NCBI GenBank assembly: GCA_009699205.1
Contig: WLOP01000005.1
Span: 1 to 64,000, forward strand
DNA length: 64,000 nucleotides
DNA from: Actinomycetota bacterium
GTDB taxonomy: Bacteria; Actinomycetota; Actinomycetes; Nanopelagicales; Nanopelagicaceae
Reading direction: 5' to 3'
The translations under genes and the position numbers were made by a program. The notes under the pieces are model-generated. The model did no database searches. It saw nothing but the letters and a program-made list of their open reading frames with translations, and was not told where the DNA came from. The number at the start of each line of letters is the position of its first letter. Position 1 is the stretch's first letter. This document shows positions 17,264 through 25,995 of the stretch, piece by piece.

Positions 17264-18604
17264 ATGGCGCTCTTCGGCACCGATGGGATTCGTGGCTTAG
17301 CCAATCGTGAGCTCACGGCAGAACTTGCACTCGATGTTGCTGTTGCCGCCGCCCATATTCTCGTTGAATCATCGAGCAATAGAGACCATCGTCCCACTGC
17401 AATTGTTGGGCAGGACTCTCGCGCGTCAGGTGAATTTCTGGAAGCCGCAGTTGTTGCTGGGCTCACAAGTGCCGGCATTAATGTGTATCGCGTAGGGATT
17501 CTTCCGACTCCTGCAATTGCTCATTTAGTAGCTGAAAGCAAAGCCGATCTTGGCGTCATGATTAGCGCTTCACACAATCCGATGCCCGATAACGGAATCA
17601 AACTATTCTCACGTGGCGGCGGGAAACTTGCAGATTCAATCGAAGCTGCGATTGAAGCTCGTATTGGCGAGCCTTGGGAACGTCCCACTGGTCTAAATGT
17701 TGGTCGTGCTATTAACGATCAAAGTGCGATCGAGCGCTACCTAACACATCTGCTTGCATCGGTCACAACAAAACTTGATGGCCTAGTTGTAGTGGTTGAT
17801 TGCGCTAATGGCGCATCATCGCTCGTCGCACCTGAAGCGTTACGCAGAGCTGGCGCCACAGTAATTCCACTTTCTGACCAGCCAGATGGCTGGAACATTA
17901 ATGACAATTGCGGTTCGACCCACCTTGAAAACTTACGTAAGAAAGTAATAGAACTTGGTGCCGATTTAGGAATTGCGCACGATGGGGATGCAGACCGCTG
18001 CTTAGCAATTGATAGCACTGGCGCAGATATCGATGGTGATCAGATCTTGGCAATTCTTGCAATCGCTCTGAAGTCTCGTGGAGAACTCACAGGTAATACT
18101 GTGGTGGGTACAGTGATGAGCAATCTTGGTTTCATGAAAGCAATGCAAAGCGCCGATATCGAAGTCGTATCGACTCCGGTAGGCGATCGCTACGTACTTG
18201 AGAAGATGATTGAATCTGATTTTGCCTTAGGCGGCGAGCAATCAGGCCACATAATTATGAGGAGCCTTGCGAATACAGGTGATGGGATTCTTACCGCTCT
18301 TGCTCTGATTCAAGAAATCAAACGTTCTGGGAAAAGTGCGCATCAGTTAGCTAAAGTTATGAATCGCTTTCCTCAAGTGTTAATCAATGTTCCTAATGTT
18401 GCTAAAGAAAAACTCTCTGATTCGACAGTAATTTCCGCCGCAGTTTCGGCTGCCGAAAGTGAACTCGGTGACAGCGGTCGAGTTTTATTGCGGGCATCTG
18501 GCACCGAACCGCTTATAAGAGTGATGGTCGAAGCATCCAGTGATAGCGTGGCCTCAGAAATTGCAGATCGCCTAGCAGAGGTCGTTGCGCAGGAATTGGG
18601 GTAG
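17264..18604 (+). CDS. glmM: Phosphoglucosamine mutase
   Basis: A 446-residue enzyme converting glucosamine-6-phosphate to glucosamine-1-phosphate for UDP-GlcNAc and peptidoglycan. It starts MALFGTDGIRGLAN; the phosphoserine loop is SASHNPMPDNGIK, the metal loop DGDADRCL, and the sugar loop GGEQSGHII. It follows rpsI by 28 bases and precedes glmS by three, a normal actinobacterial order linking translation and cell-wall precursors. Confidence 0.97.
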   Translation: MALFGTDGIRGLANRELTAELALDVAVAAAHILVESSSNRDHRPTAIVGQDSRASGEFLEAAVVAGLTSAGINVYRVGILPTPAIAHLVAESKADLGVMISASHNPMPDNGIKLFSRGGGKLADSIEAAIEARIGEPWERPTGLNVGRAINDQSAIERYLTHLLASVTTKLDGLVVVVDCANGASSLVAPEALRRAGATVIPLSDQPDGWNINDNCGSTHLENLRKKVIELGADLGIAHDGDADRCLAIDSTGADIDGDQILAILAIALKSRGELTGNTVVGTVMSNLGFMKAMQSADIEVVSTPVGDRYVLEKMIESDFALGGEQSGHIIMRSLANTGDGILTALALIQEIKRSGKSAHQLAKVMNRFPQVLINVPNVAKEKLSDSTVISAAVSAAESELGDSGRVLLRASGTEPLIRVMVEASSDSVASEIADRLAEVVAQELG

Positions 18605-18607
18605 CTC

Positions 18608-20446
18608 GTGTGTGGGATTGTCGGATATACAGGTTCGCAATCTGCAATTGCACCGCTCATCGAAGGACTTCGTCGCTTGGAATATCGCGGCTATGACTCT
18701 GCAGGGATTGCACTTGGAACACCCGGAAAATTATTCGTGCAAAAACGTGCCGGAAAACTTTCGAACCTTGAAAGTGAACTGATTCAAACTCTCCCAAGTG
18801 CAACGAGCGGAATTGGACATACGCGCTGGGCAACCCACGGGGGACCCACTGACCGCAATGCCCATCCTCACCTTGATAACGAAGGCAAGCTCGCAGTAAT
18901 TCATAATGGGATTATCGAAAATTACACAGAGCTTCGTGCCATGCTCGAAGCTCGCGGACATAAATTTGAATCCGAAACGGATACAGAATCAGTCGCTCAT
19001 TTATTGAGCGACCTTCGCAAAACTTCTCACGGAGATCTTGCTGCTGCAATGCGCGAGGCTGTTAAATCATTACGAGGGTCTTTCACATTGGTTGCGATTC
19101 ATGCCGACCAACCAGAAGTTGTCGTTGGAGTCCGTAGAAATTCGCCACTAGTAGTCGGTCTCGGGGTAGGCGAAAATTTCATGGCATCTGATGTTGCTGC
19201 ATTTATCGACTACACCAAACGAGCGGTCGAACTTGGACAGAACGAAGTTGTAACCTTGACTCCAACTTCAGTCGAGATCACAGATTTAGATGGAAATGCC
19301 ATTACTCCACGCGAGTATTCAATTACATGGGATTCCAGCGCTGCACAAAAGGGCGGGTTCTCTCACTTCATGCTTAAGGAAATTTTTGAACAACCTAAAG
19401 CAGTCGCCGACACTCTTATCGGTCGCCTAAGCGGGAGCGGGGATATCGTTCTAGATGAACTGACATTAAGTGATAACGAAATTCGCGAGCTTAAGAAGAT
19501 TGTGGTTTTAGCCTGTGGCACTGCCTATCACGCCGGAATGATTGCCAAATATGCCATTGAGAAGTGGGCGAAGATTCCCGTTGAGGTTGAACTCGCAAGT
19601 GAATTTAGATATCGCGACCCGTTGATTGATAGCTCTACGTTGGTGATTGCCATATCCCAATCCGGTGAAACCATGGATACTTTGATGGCGCTTCGTCACG
19701 CAAAAGCTAACGGTGCACGTGTATTGGCTGTATGTAATACAAACAGCTCGACTATTCCACGTGAAGCCGATGCAGTTCTTTACACCCATGCAGGTCCAGA
19801 AATTGCAGTCGCATCTACCAAAGCTTTTCTCACGCAAGTAATTGCGGTTTACCTAATTGGACTACATTTGGCGCGAATCCGCGGGGTAATGGATAGATCA
19901 GAAGTTAAAGCAATCTTTGATGAACTCGGAGAACTTCCAGCAAAGATTGAACAGATTCTAGAAACTGTCGAACCTTTGCGGGCGCTCACGAGGAATTACA
20001 CCAATTCAACATCCGTACTTTTTCTCGGCAGAAATGTTGGTTTTCCTGTTGCTCTTGAAGGTGCACTCAAGTTGAAAGAACTGGCTTATATGCATGCCGA
20101 AGGTTTTGCAGGGGGCGAACTCAAGCATGGACCAATCGCACTGATTGAGTCAGGTACTCCAGTGATTGCGATCTTGCCCGCAGGCCACGAGCATGGATTA
20201 GATGAAAAGATGTTGAGCAATATTCAAGAAGTGAAAGCTCGCGGCGCACATGTCATTGTTATTGCGCAAGAAGGTGATGAGGTGCCTGGGGCAGAGCATG
20301 TAATTAGAATCCCAAAGAGTCTTCCGCTTTTGCAGCCCATCCTTGCAACTGTTCCACTTCAAGTTTTTGCCTACGAGATGGCGGTTGCTCGGGGCAATGA
20401 TGTAGATCAACCTAGAAACCTAGCTAAATCGGTGACCGTGGAATGA
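18608..20446 (+). CDS. glmS: Glutamine-fructose-6-phosphate aminotransferase (isomerizing)
   Basis: A 612-residue enzyme making glucosamine-6-phosphate from fructose-6-phosphate and glutamine. The start is GTG, followed at once by Cys2 (CGIVGYTG), the glutaminase nucleophile. Two SIS domains follow (VLACGTAYHAG and SQSGETMDT; later ELAYMHAEGFAGGELKHGP), and the end reads QPRNLAKSVTVE, all canonical. No ribozyme is evident before it; the gap to glmM is three bases. Four-base overlap with the next gene. Confidence 0.98.
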   Translation: MCGIVGYTGSQSAIAPLIEGLRRLEYRGYDSAGIALGTPGKLFVQKRAGKLSNLESELIQTLPSATSGIGHTRWATHGGPTDRNAHPHLDNEGKLAVIHNGIIENYTELRAMLEARGHKFESETDTESVAHLLSDLRKTSHGDLAAAMREAVKSLRGSFTLVAIHADQPEVVVGVRRNSPLVVGLGVGENFMASDVAAFIDYTKRAVELGQNEVVTLTPTSVEITDLDGNAITPREYSITWDSSAAQKGGFSHFMLKEIFEQPKAVADTLIGRLSGSGDIVLDELTLSDNEIRELKKIVVLACGTAYHAGMIAKYAIEKWAKIPVEVELASEFRYRDPLIDSSTLVIAISQSGETMDTLMALRHAKANGARVLAVCNTNSSTIPREADAVLYTHAGPEIAVASTKAFLTQVIAVYLIGLHLARIRGVMDRSEVKAIFDELGELPAKIEQILETVEPLRALTRNYTNSTSVLFLGRNVGFPVALEGALKLKELAYMHAEGFAGGELKHGPIALIESGTPVIAILPAGHEHGLDEKMLSNIQEVKARGAHVIVIAQEGDEVPGAEHVIRIPKSLPLLQPILATVPLQVFAYEMAVARGNDVDQPRNLAKSVTVE

Positions 20447-21108
20447 CTTTGGTCGCAATTCGTAGAAATCAGATGAAGAACGCACTTCGTGGTTCTACCA
20501 CTCTATTTTTCGGATTCATTCTCATTACGCAACAAGTGCTCATCAACGGACCGCTTATAGGTATTGATGCACGTATCGCTAACGCCCATCGACATAATTT
20601 CACTCCATGGATTGATTCAGTATTAATGAAAGTTGATAACTTGGGACTTCGAGGCTTGACTGCATCGATTCTCCTTATCGCAGCAACATATATTTCAAGG
20701 AAGTTTCAATCTTGGAGGCCGCTCAACCTTGCAATTCTCTCGTTGCTCGCACTCAACCTAGTGGTGGGGTTGTCAAAGTTGGCGATTGGCAGAACAAAGC
20801 CTCAACTCAATGTTGATTTAATCTATGCCGGCGGGCTTTCTTATCCCAGCGGGCATGCATCGAACGCACTTCTCACGTGGGGAATTTTGGCTTACTTGAT
20901 TTATCGGTATACACATCGCGAGGGCTATCACGGTCGCTTGCTTGCAGGAATAGTTGCCCTTATCACGACTAGCGTCTGTGCGGTATCCCTTTTCAGAAAT
21001 ACTCATTGGCTTTCCGACCTTTTAGGCGGATTGTTTATCGGTGGAGCACTTCTTGTACTTGTCGTTGCAATTGATCGATATTTTCCTTCTGAAAGTCAGC
21101 GCTCCTGA
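20443..21108 (+). CDS. PAP2-family membrane phosphatase
   Basis: A 221-residue membrane protein with several hydrophobic segments and the three PAP2 motifs: SKLAIGRTKP, YPSGHASN, and SLFRNTHWLSDLLGG with the catalytic His. Such enzymes dephosphorylate undecaprenyl pyrophosphate or phosphatidic lipids at the outer membrane face. Between glmS and alr, a role in recycling the peptidoglycan lipid carrier is attractive but inferred. The ATG overlaps the glmS stop; a second ATG at 20473 (MKNALRG) is a possible start. Confidence 0.85.
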   Translation: MTLVAIRRNQMKNALRGSTTLFFGFILITQQVLINGPLIGIDARIANAHRHNFTPWIDSVLMKVDNLGLRGLTASILLIAATYISRKFQSWRPLNLAILSLLALNLVVGLSKLAIGRTKPQLNVDLIYAGGLSYPSGHASNALLTWGILAYLIYRYTHREGYHGRLLAGIVALITTSVCAVSLFRNTHWLSDLLGGLFIGGALLVLVVAIDRYFPSESQRS

Positions 21109-21116
21109 CTTAGTAT
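21089..21116 (+). promoter_or_regulatory. Leaderless promoter for acpS-alr
   Basis: CTGAAA (21089-21094), a 16-base spacer and TAGTAT (21111-21116) are followed by six bases and the acpS ATG at 21123. Transcription would begin at or next to the start codon. No Shine-Dalgarno element is present between the -10 box and the ATG. Confidence 0.6.
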
Positions 21117-21122
21117 TACCCC

Positions 21123-21467
21123 ATGATCGAAGGTATCGGAATCGACGTTGTTGATATAGAAAGATTTGCTGAATCCCTTGAGCGGACTCCTTCCCTTGCT
21201 GATCGACTTTTTACATCAGCTGAAAAGTTACTACCGATTTCTTCACGGGCAGCGCGCTTTGCTGCCAAAGAGGCGCTAGCTAAAGCACTGAATGCAGGCA
21301 AGGGTTTACCTTGGCTCGATGCAGAAGTGATCAACGAAGAATCCGGAAAGCCTGCATTCCTTTTCCGAGGTGAGATTGCGGATTTAATTGATGGCGCGAA
21401 AGTTCACCTCACACTCTCACATGACGCAGGGATTGCTTCGGCGATGGTAATTGTGGAGCGTTTCTGA
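21123..21467 (+). CDS. acpS: Holo-[acyl-carrier-protein] synthase
   Basis: A 114-residue phosphopantetheinyl transferase that activates acyl carrier protein. [12 protein letters not shown] (first metal-binding Asp) and [12 protein letters not shown] (Glu/Lys) are the two family motifs, and [16 protein letters not shown] is the C-terminal one. The upstream sequence has no ribosome binding site but a -10 box at leaderless distance. It overlaps alr by one base. Confidence 0.95.
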   Translation: MIEGIGIDVVDIERFAESLERTPSLADRLFTSAEKLLPISSRAARFAAKEALAKALNAGKGLPWLDAEVINEESGKPAFLFRGEIADLIDGAKVHLTLSHDAGIASAMVIVERF

Positions 21468-22597
21468 TGTCTGAACGCGCGCAAGCGATAATCGACCTAT
21501 CGGCCATCGCGCACAATGTCCAACAATTAAAATTACGGGCAGGTGTTCCGCTTCTTGCAGTCGTTAAAGCCGACGCATACGGTCATGGATTAATTCCTGT
21601 CGCAGAGTGTGCAATTGCTGCAGGAGCGCAATGGCTCGGAGTTGCCTTACTTGAGGAGGCGCTCACTATTCGCAAAGCAACAATAGTTGCACCAATCATT
21701 GCTTGGTTAGTACCGCCAGGATCCGATTTCGCAGAGGCAATAAAGAACGATATAGATTTAGGTGTTGCATCGCTCCCAATCTTCCGCGAAGTAATTGCCG
21801 CGGGACAGTCACTCGATAAGCGACCAAGAATCCACATTGAAGTAGATACGGGAATGACACGTGGTGGGTTTTTGTATGAATGGGAAAACTTTCTACTTGA
21901 ACTTGCTCAAGAAAAAGAGAACGTCACCGTAGTTGGGCTCTTCTCACATTTTGCTCGAGCCGATGAGCCAGGTGAGAAGCAAAATGCCCAACAGCTCAAG
22001 AGATTTGTTGAGATGTCAGATGATCTCAACCGCATAGGAATCGAACCTCAGATTCATCACCTTTCCAATTCGGCTGCAACACTTGTTGATGCTTCTGCAC
22101 ATTTTGATTTAGTTCGTACCGGTATCGCCCTTTACGGGCTAACGCCCGATCTCACTCATTTAGGAACGTCGCAAGAACTTGGATTAAAGCCGGCAATGAC
22201 TTTGCGAGCGAAACTTCACATTGTGAAAGAGGTTTTAGCCGATACTTCTGTGGGTTATGGGGCAACAGCGCGCACACAGATAGATACAAAACTTGGAGTT
22301 GTTGCGATGGGTTACGCCGATGGAATTCCGAGAGTGGCAGAAGGCGCAGGGGTATTTATCCATGGCAAACGAGCTCCCATCTGCGGACGAGTATCTATGG
22401 ATCAATTCGTTGTTGATCTTGGACCGGATTCAACTGCGCAAGGCGGAGAGTGGGTCGTGATTTTTGGCCCAGGGGGCTCTGGCGAATACACGGCAGATGA
22501 TTGGGGAATCGCCAGTTCAAGTATAAATTACGAGATTGTGACGCGATTGGGAACTAGAGTGCCCCGCAGCTACACCCACATTAAGGAAGGAGAGTGA
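21467..22597 (+). CDS. alr: Alanine racemase
   Basis: A 376-residue PLP enzyme supplying D-alanine for peptidoglycan. The PLP lysine is in AVVKADAYGHG near residue 39; the catalytic tyrosine region is TSVGYGATART and the substrate loop has GRVSMDQFVVDLG. In related genomes tsaE often follows alr; here a transporter cassette intervenes. Its TGA overlaps the next ATG (ATGA-type coupling), after AAGGAAGGAG. Confidence 0.97.
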   Translation: MSERAQAIIDLSAIAHNVQQLKLRAGVPLLAVVKADAYGHGLIPVAECAIAAGAQWLGVALLEEALTIRKATIVAPIIAWLVPPGSDFAEAIKNDIDLGVASLPIFREVIAAGQSLDKRPRIHIEVDTGMTRGGFLYEWENFLLELAQEKENVTVVGLFSHFARADEPGEKQNAQQLKRFVEMSDDLNRIGIEPQIHHLSNSAATLVDASAHFDLVRTGIALYGLTPDLTHLGTSQELGLKPAMTLRAKLHIVKEVLADTSVGYGATARTQIDTKLGVVAMGYADGIPRVAEGAGVFIHGKRAPICGRVSMDQFVVDLGPDSTAQGGEWVVIFGPGGSGEYTADDWGIASSSINYEIVTRLGTRVPRSYTHIKEGE

Positions 22598-23361
22598 TGA
22601 GCACACCAGCTATGTTGAGTGTTCAGAAACTCTCCGTAGATTTTGGCGGACTCCACGCACTCAAAGATGTCTATCTCGAGCTCAACCATCACGAAGTTGT
22701 AGGAGTAATTGGACCAAATGGTGCAGGCAAGACAACTTTCTTTAACGCACTCTCTGGATTTGTTACCCCTACCGCAGGTACTTTTTCTTTGCACGGCGAA
22801 CCACATAAGTGGCCAAGACCGGATCAACTTACCTCTCTTGGGATTTCGCGAACATTGCAAGGCGTAGGACTTTTTCCTGATCTCACTGTTTTGGAAAATG
22901 TGATGGTTGGGGCACAGAAATTTGCTAAAACTGGGCTAATAAGTTCTGCTTTCGGATTTACAAATAAAGACGAGGAATTACTTCGCGAAAAAGCTCGTAT
23001 CGCTCTGGAACGTGTGTACGCGGGCGGACTTGCTAACCGACGTGCTGACACTCTTGCCTACCCGGACACCAAGAGAGTTGCAATTGCTCGCGCACTAGTG
23101 AGCGAACCTCAAATACTTTTACTTGACGAACCAGCAGGTGGCTTAGGTTCGCAAGATATAGCTTGGATGAACTCGCTCATTCATAATTTGAAGAGCACAT
23201 GCTCGATAATCTTGGTCGAACATCACATGGATGTTGTTATGTCAGTGTGTGATCGAATCTATGTTCTTAATTTCGGCGAAGTCATCTCATCGGGGCCATC
23301 TGACGTTGTGCGGCGAGATCCTGCTGTTATCGCTGCCTACTTAGGAGCGGAGGCGGTATGA
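22597..23361 (+). CDS. LIV-type ABC transporter ATP-binding protein, LivG-like
   Basis: A 254-residue ATPase of the branched-chain amino acid/amide transporter family. Walker A is GPNGAGKTT, the LivG-typical SGFVTPTAG follows, and Walker B is QILLLDEPAGGL; HHMDVVM and the C-terminal AAYLGAEA complete the pattern. The signature motif is degenerate (DTLAYPDTKRVAIAR instead of LSYGxQR), which is unusual. The ATG overlaps the alr stop; a GTG at 22594 is an alternative start. Substrate is not predictable from this subunit. Confidence 0.9.
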   Translation: MSTPAMLSVQKLSVDFGGLHALKDVYLELNHHEVVGVIGPNGAGKTTFFNALSGFVTPTAGTFSLHGEPHKWPRPDQLTSLGISRTLQGVGLFPDLTVLENVMVGAQKFAKTGLISSAFGFTNKDEELLREKARIALERVYAGGLANRRADTLAYPDTKRVAIARALVSEPQILLLDEPAGGLGSQDIAWMNSLIHNLKSTCSIILVEHHMDVVMSVCDRIYVLNFGEVISSGPSDVVRRDPAVIAAYLGAEAV

Positions 23362-24068
23362 CGCTCACCGTTAATAACCTCAGCGTTGACCACGGCGCAA
23401 TTCGAGCCCTTAACGAAATTTCTTTCACGGTTGCCCCGGGGCAGATTGCTGCGGTAATCGGAGCAAATGGTGCAGGCAAAACAACTTTGCTCCGCACTTT
23501 ATCTGGCTTAACCCATGCCACAACTGGGCAAGCGACATGGGAAGGGAAAGATATTTTAGGAAAGAAACCAGAGAATTTAGTGCGCTCTGGAATTGCGCAT
23601 GTTTCCGAAGGTAAATCTGTTATCGCTGAACTTTCAGTCAAGGATAATTTGGCACTGGGCGGTATTTGGCGCAAAGACAAAAAAGATGTGGCACTTGCTA
23701 CGCAAGAAGTTCTCGAACTATTCCCGCGGTTACAAGAGCGTTTGGGGCAAAGTGCGGACACGCTCTCTGGGGGCGAACGCCAGATGCTTGCCATTGCTCG
23801 CGCTCTTATTTCTCGCCCTGGATTATTGTTGTTGGATGAACCCTCTCTTGGGCTGGCTCCTTTAGTAGTTGCACAAATTTTCCAAACCTTGAGCCAATTG
23901 CGCGAAAGACTCGGCTTCACTCTAGTTCTTGTTGAACAGAATGCAATGAGCGCTCTGAAGATTGCCGACATTGGAATCATTATTAATTTAGGAAGATTGG
24001 TTGCCAGCGGAAAAGCTAGTGACCTGTCCAACGACCCTGCGCTGCGCGCAGCATATTTGGGGTATTAA
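23358..24068 (+). CDS. LIV-type ABC transporter ATP-binding protein, LivF-like
   Basis: A 236-residue ATPase, partner of the preceding LivG-like subunit. It shows Walker A GANGAGKTT, the LivF-typical HVSEGKSVIAELSVKDNL, an intact signature DTLSGGERQMLAIARAL and Walker B LLLLDEPSLGLAPLVV. Overlap with the upstream gene is four bases, and the livH-like gene starts directly after its stop. Confidence 0.92.
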   Translation: MTLTVNNLSVDHGAIRALNEISFTVAPGQIAAVIGANGAGKTTLLRTLSGLTHATTGQATWEGKDILGKKPENLVRSGIAHVSEGKSVIAELSVKDNLALGGIWRKDKKDVALATQEVLELFPRLQERLGQSADTLSGGERQMLAIARALISRPGLLLLDEPSLGLAPLVVAQIFQTLSQLRERLGFTLVLVEQNAMSALKIADIGIIINLGRLVASGKASDLSNDPALRAAYLGY

Positions 24069-24965
24069 ATGTTGGCATTCATCAGCACTCTCCTTATCGG
24101 CATCACCGTTGGTGCTATCTATTCGCTTATGGCTCTTTCTCTCGTTCTCGTCTGGCGATCAACTCGGGTCATCAACTTTGCCCAGGCAGGACAGGCAATT
24201 TTCTCTACCTATGTTGCCTATGAAGTAATTCAGCGAACGGGAAATTTCATACTTGGAATGGCGGCAGCTGTAGTAGTGGGCGCATTGTTAGGAGCACTTG
24301 TTGAAGTTCTGCTGATGCGCACCCTCTTCAAGCGTATTCATTCTGGTGCCGTTGCCGCAGTTGCTCCTGTTATCGCAACTTTAGGTTTGCTCGGTGTGAT
24401 TCGTGCTTCAGTTGGTTTAATTTGGGGCAACGACGGACATCGTTTCGATGCCCCCGTCTCAACTCAAGCATTTTCAATGGGAAACACGGTTATTCCATTT
24501 TCACGCTTCAATTTACTTGTAATTGCGACTGCGGCTCTTGTAATGATTGTCTTTACGGTCATTTTCCAAAAAACTAGCCTTGGGCTTTCTTTGCGTGCTT
24601 CTGCATTTGCGCCAGAAATCGCACGACTTTCGGGGATCAGAGTGGGATCAATTCGAACGATAGGTTGGGCCTTTGCGGGTGCCACGGGTGCAGTTGCTGG
24701 AGTGTTAATTTCACCCAACGATTCATTGACACCAAACTCTTTAGATTTGTTACTCATCTTCGGATTTGTTTCAGCAGTTATCGGCGGGCTAGATAGTTTA
24801 ATTGGGGCGGTAGTTGGAGGCTTGGTATTAGGGATTGGCAAGGCTTTAATCCTCGCTTATCTTGGATCATCACTTGATTATCCAACCGCATTCGTAGTTT
24901 TGGCTATCGTCTTAATTGTTAGACCGGGTGGAATATTTTCCATGAAGCGGGGGCGCAATGCTTAA
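24069..24965 (+). CDS. LIV-type ABC transporter permease, LivH-like
   Basis: A 298-residue membrane protein with about eight hydrophobic segments and the LivH N-terminal pattern TLLIGITVGAIYSLMALSLVLVWRSTRVINFAQ. The cytosolic EAA-like loop reads GLSLRASAFAPEIARLSGI. It forms the translocation path with the LivM-like subunit, which it overlaps by eight bases. Confidence 0.92.
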   Translation: MLAFISTLLIGITVGAIYSLMALSLVLVWRSTRVINFAQAGQAIFSTYVAYEVIQRTGNFILGMAAAVVVGALLGALVEVLLMRTLFKRIHSGAVAAVAPVIATLGLLGVIRASVGLIWGNDGHRFDAPVSTQAFSMGNTVIPFSRFNLLVIATAALVMIVFTVIFQKTSLGLSLRASAFAPEIARLSGIRVGSIRTIGWAFAGATGAVAGVLISPNDSLTPNSLDLLLIFGFVSAVIGGLDSLIGAVVGGLVLGIGKALILAYLGSSLDYPTAFVVLAIVLIVRPGGIFSMKRGRNA

Positions 24966-25971
24966 GAAGTTTTTTGCTAATGGTGTGCGTACCCGTTTTA
25001 TCGGGACAATTGCTTGTGGTTGGTTTCTATTATTAGCAGCCGACCGCGTCGATCCACTTCGCGTTTATCAAGGTGGGATTGTCGCTATTTATGTTATTGC
25101 CATTGCATCAGTTATTTTGCTGACTGGTTATTCGGGGCAAGTTTCACTTGGTCAAGGCGCGTTTATGGCAATCGGTGGATTTTCTGCAGCGCTCTCGAGC
25201 AAATATTGGCACCTACCGTTCTTCTTGACACTCATCGTCGCAGTTTTAGCAGGAGCGCTTGCAGGGGCACTTTTAGGTGGGGGCGCCGCGCGACTATCTG
25301 GCCCATATCTTGCAGGAATCACTTTGGCGTTAGCTATTGGTTTACCGAATCTCGCTAATCAATTCTCATTCCTTGGCGGCGAGCAAGGTTTAGATTATTC
25401 AGTGGGAGATCCTCCGCTTCGTTTCGGTATGGACTTCACCACAGATAAATGGTTTTTCTGGATTACAGGTTTAGCTGCGCTCATTACTTTATGGTGGACT
25501 CAGAATATTCTTATGAGCCGTTATGGCCGCACGTGGCGAGCGCTTCGCAGTAACCCAGCCGCAGCACAGTTGGCCGGGATCCATGTGGGGCGTGTGAAGG
25601 TTCTGGCTTTCACCTTGAGCGCCGGGCTGGCTGGGCTAGCCGGAGCCCTCTTATCCATGACCCTTTTTTACGCTTTACCCTCGGCTTTCCCGCTCAGCCT
25701 CTCATTTGCGTTAGTGACAGGGGCCGTTTTGGCTGGCGTAACCCACCTCTTAGGGAGCATGCTTGGGGCAATAGTTTTGGTCGCTATCCCTGCATATGCC
25801 GAACTTTTAGCTAACAAGCTAGGCGGAGCAGAGAGAGTGATTGCAAACTTACCGGGATTAATGATTAGCACGCTATTAATTCTTGCAGTTCTATTCACAC
25901 CGAATGGACCTGGAGAACAGTGGCGAACTTTCAAAGAAAAGAAAGGCAAGAAAGATCGGCAAACTCGGTAA
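24958..25971 (+). CDS. LIV-type ABC transporter permease, LivM-like
   Basis: A 337-residue multi-pass membrane protein. LLTGYSGQVSLGQGAFMAIGGFSAA is the LivM signature, and the coupling loop contains YGRTWRALRSNPAAAQLAGI. The C-terminal tail after the last segment is strongly basic (KEKKGKKDRQTR). It precedes the binding protein by 24 bases containing GGAAGGAAA. Confidence 0.92.
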   Translation: MLKKFFANGVRTRFIGTIACGWFLLLAADRVDPLRVYQGGIVAIYVIAIASVILLTGYSGQVSLGQGAFMAIGGFSAALSSKYWHLPFFLTLIVAVLAGALAGALLGGGAARLSGPYLAGITLALAIGLPNLANQFSFLGGEQGLDYSVGDPPLRFGMDFTTDKWFFWITGLAALITLWWTQNILMSRYGRTWRALRSNPAAAQLAGIHVGRVKVLAFTLSAGLAGLAGALLSMTLFYALPSAFPLSLSFALVTGAVLAGVTHLLGSMLGAIVLVAIPAYAELLANKLGGAERVIANLPGLMISTLLILAVLFTPNGPGEQWRTFKEKKGKKDRQTR

Positions 25972-25995
25972 CAAACCCTCGATGGAAGGAAATAC

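Noticed and set aside
18605-18607. glmS ribozyme before glmS
   Set aside because: The gap to glmM is only three bases and no ribozyme core is recognisable in the end of glmM.
23327-24031. Long open frame of 234 codons antisense to the LivF-like gene
   Set aside because: Low-complexity shadow of a conserved ABC ATPase, with no start signal or family match.
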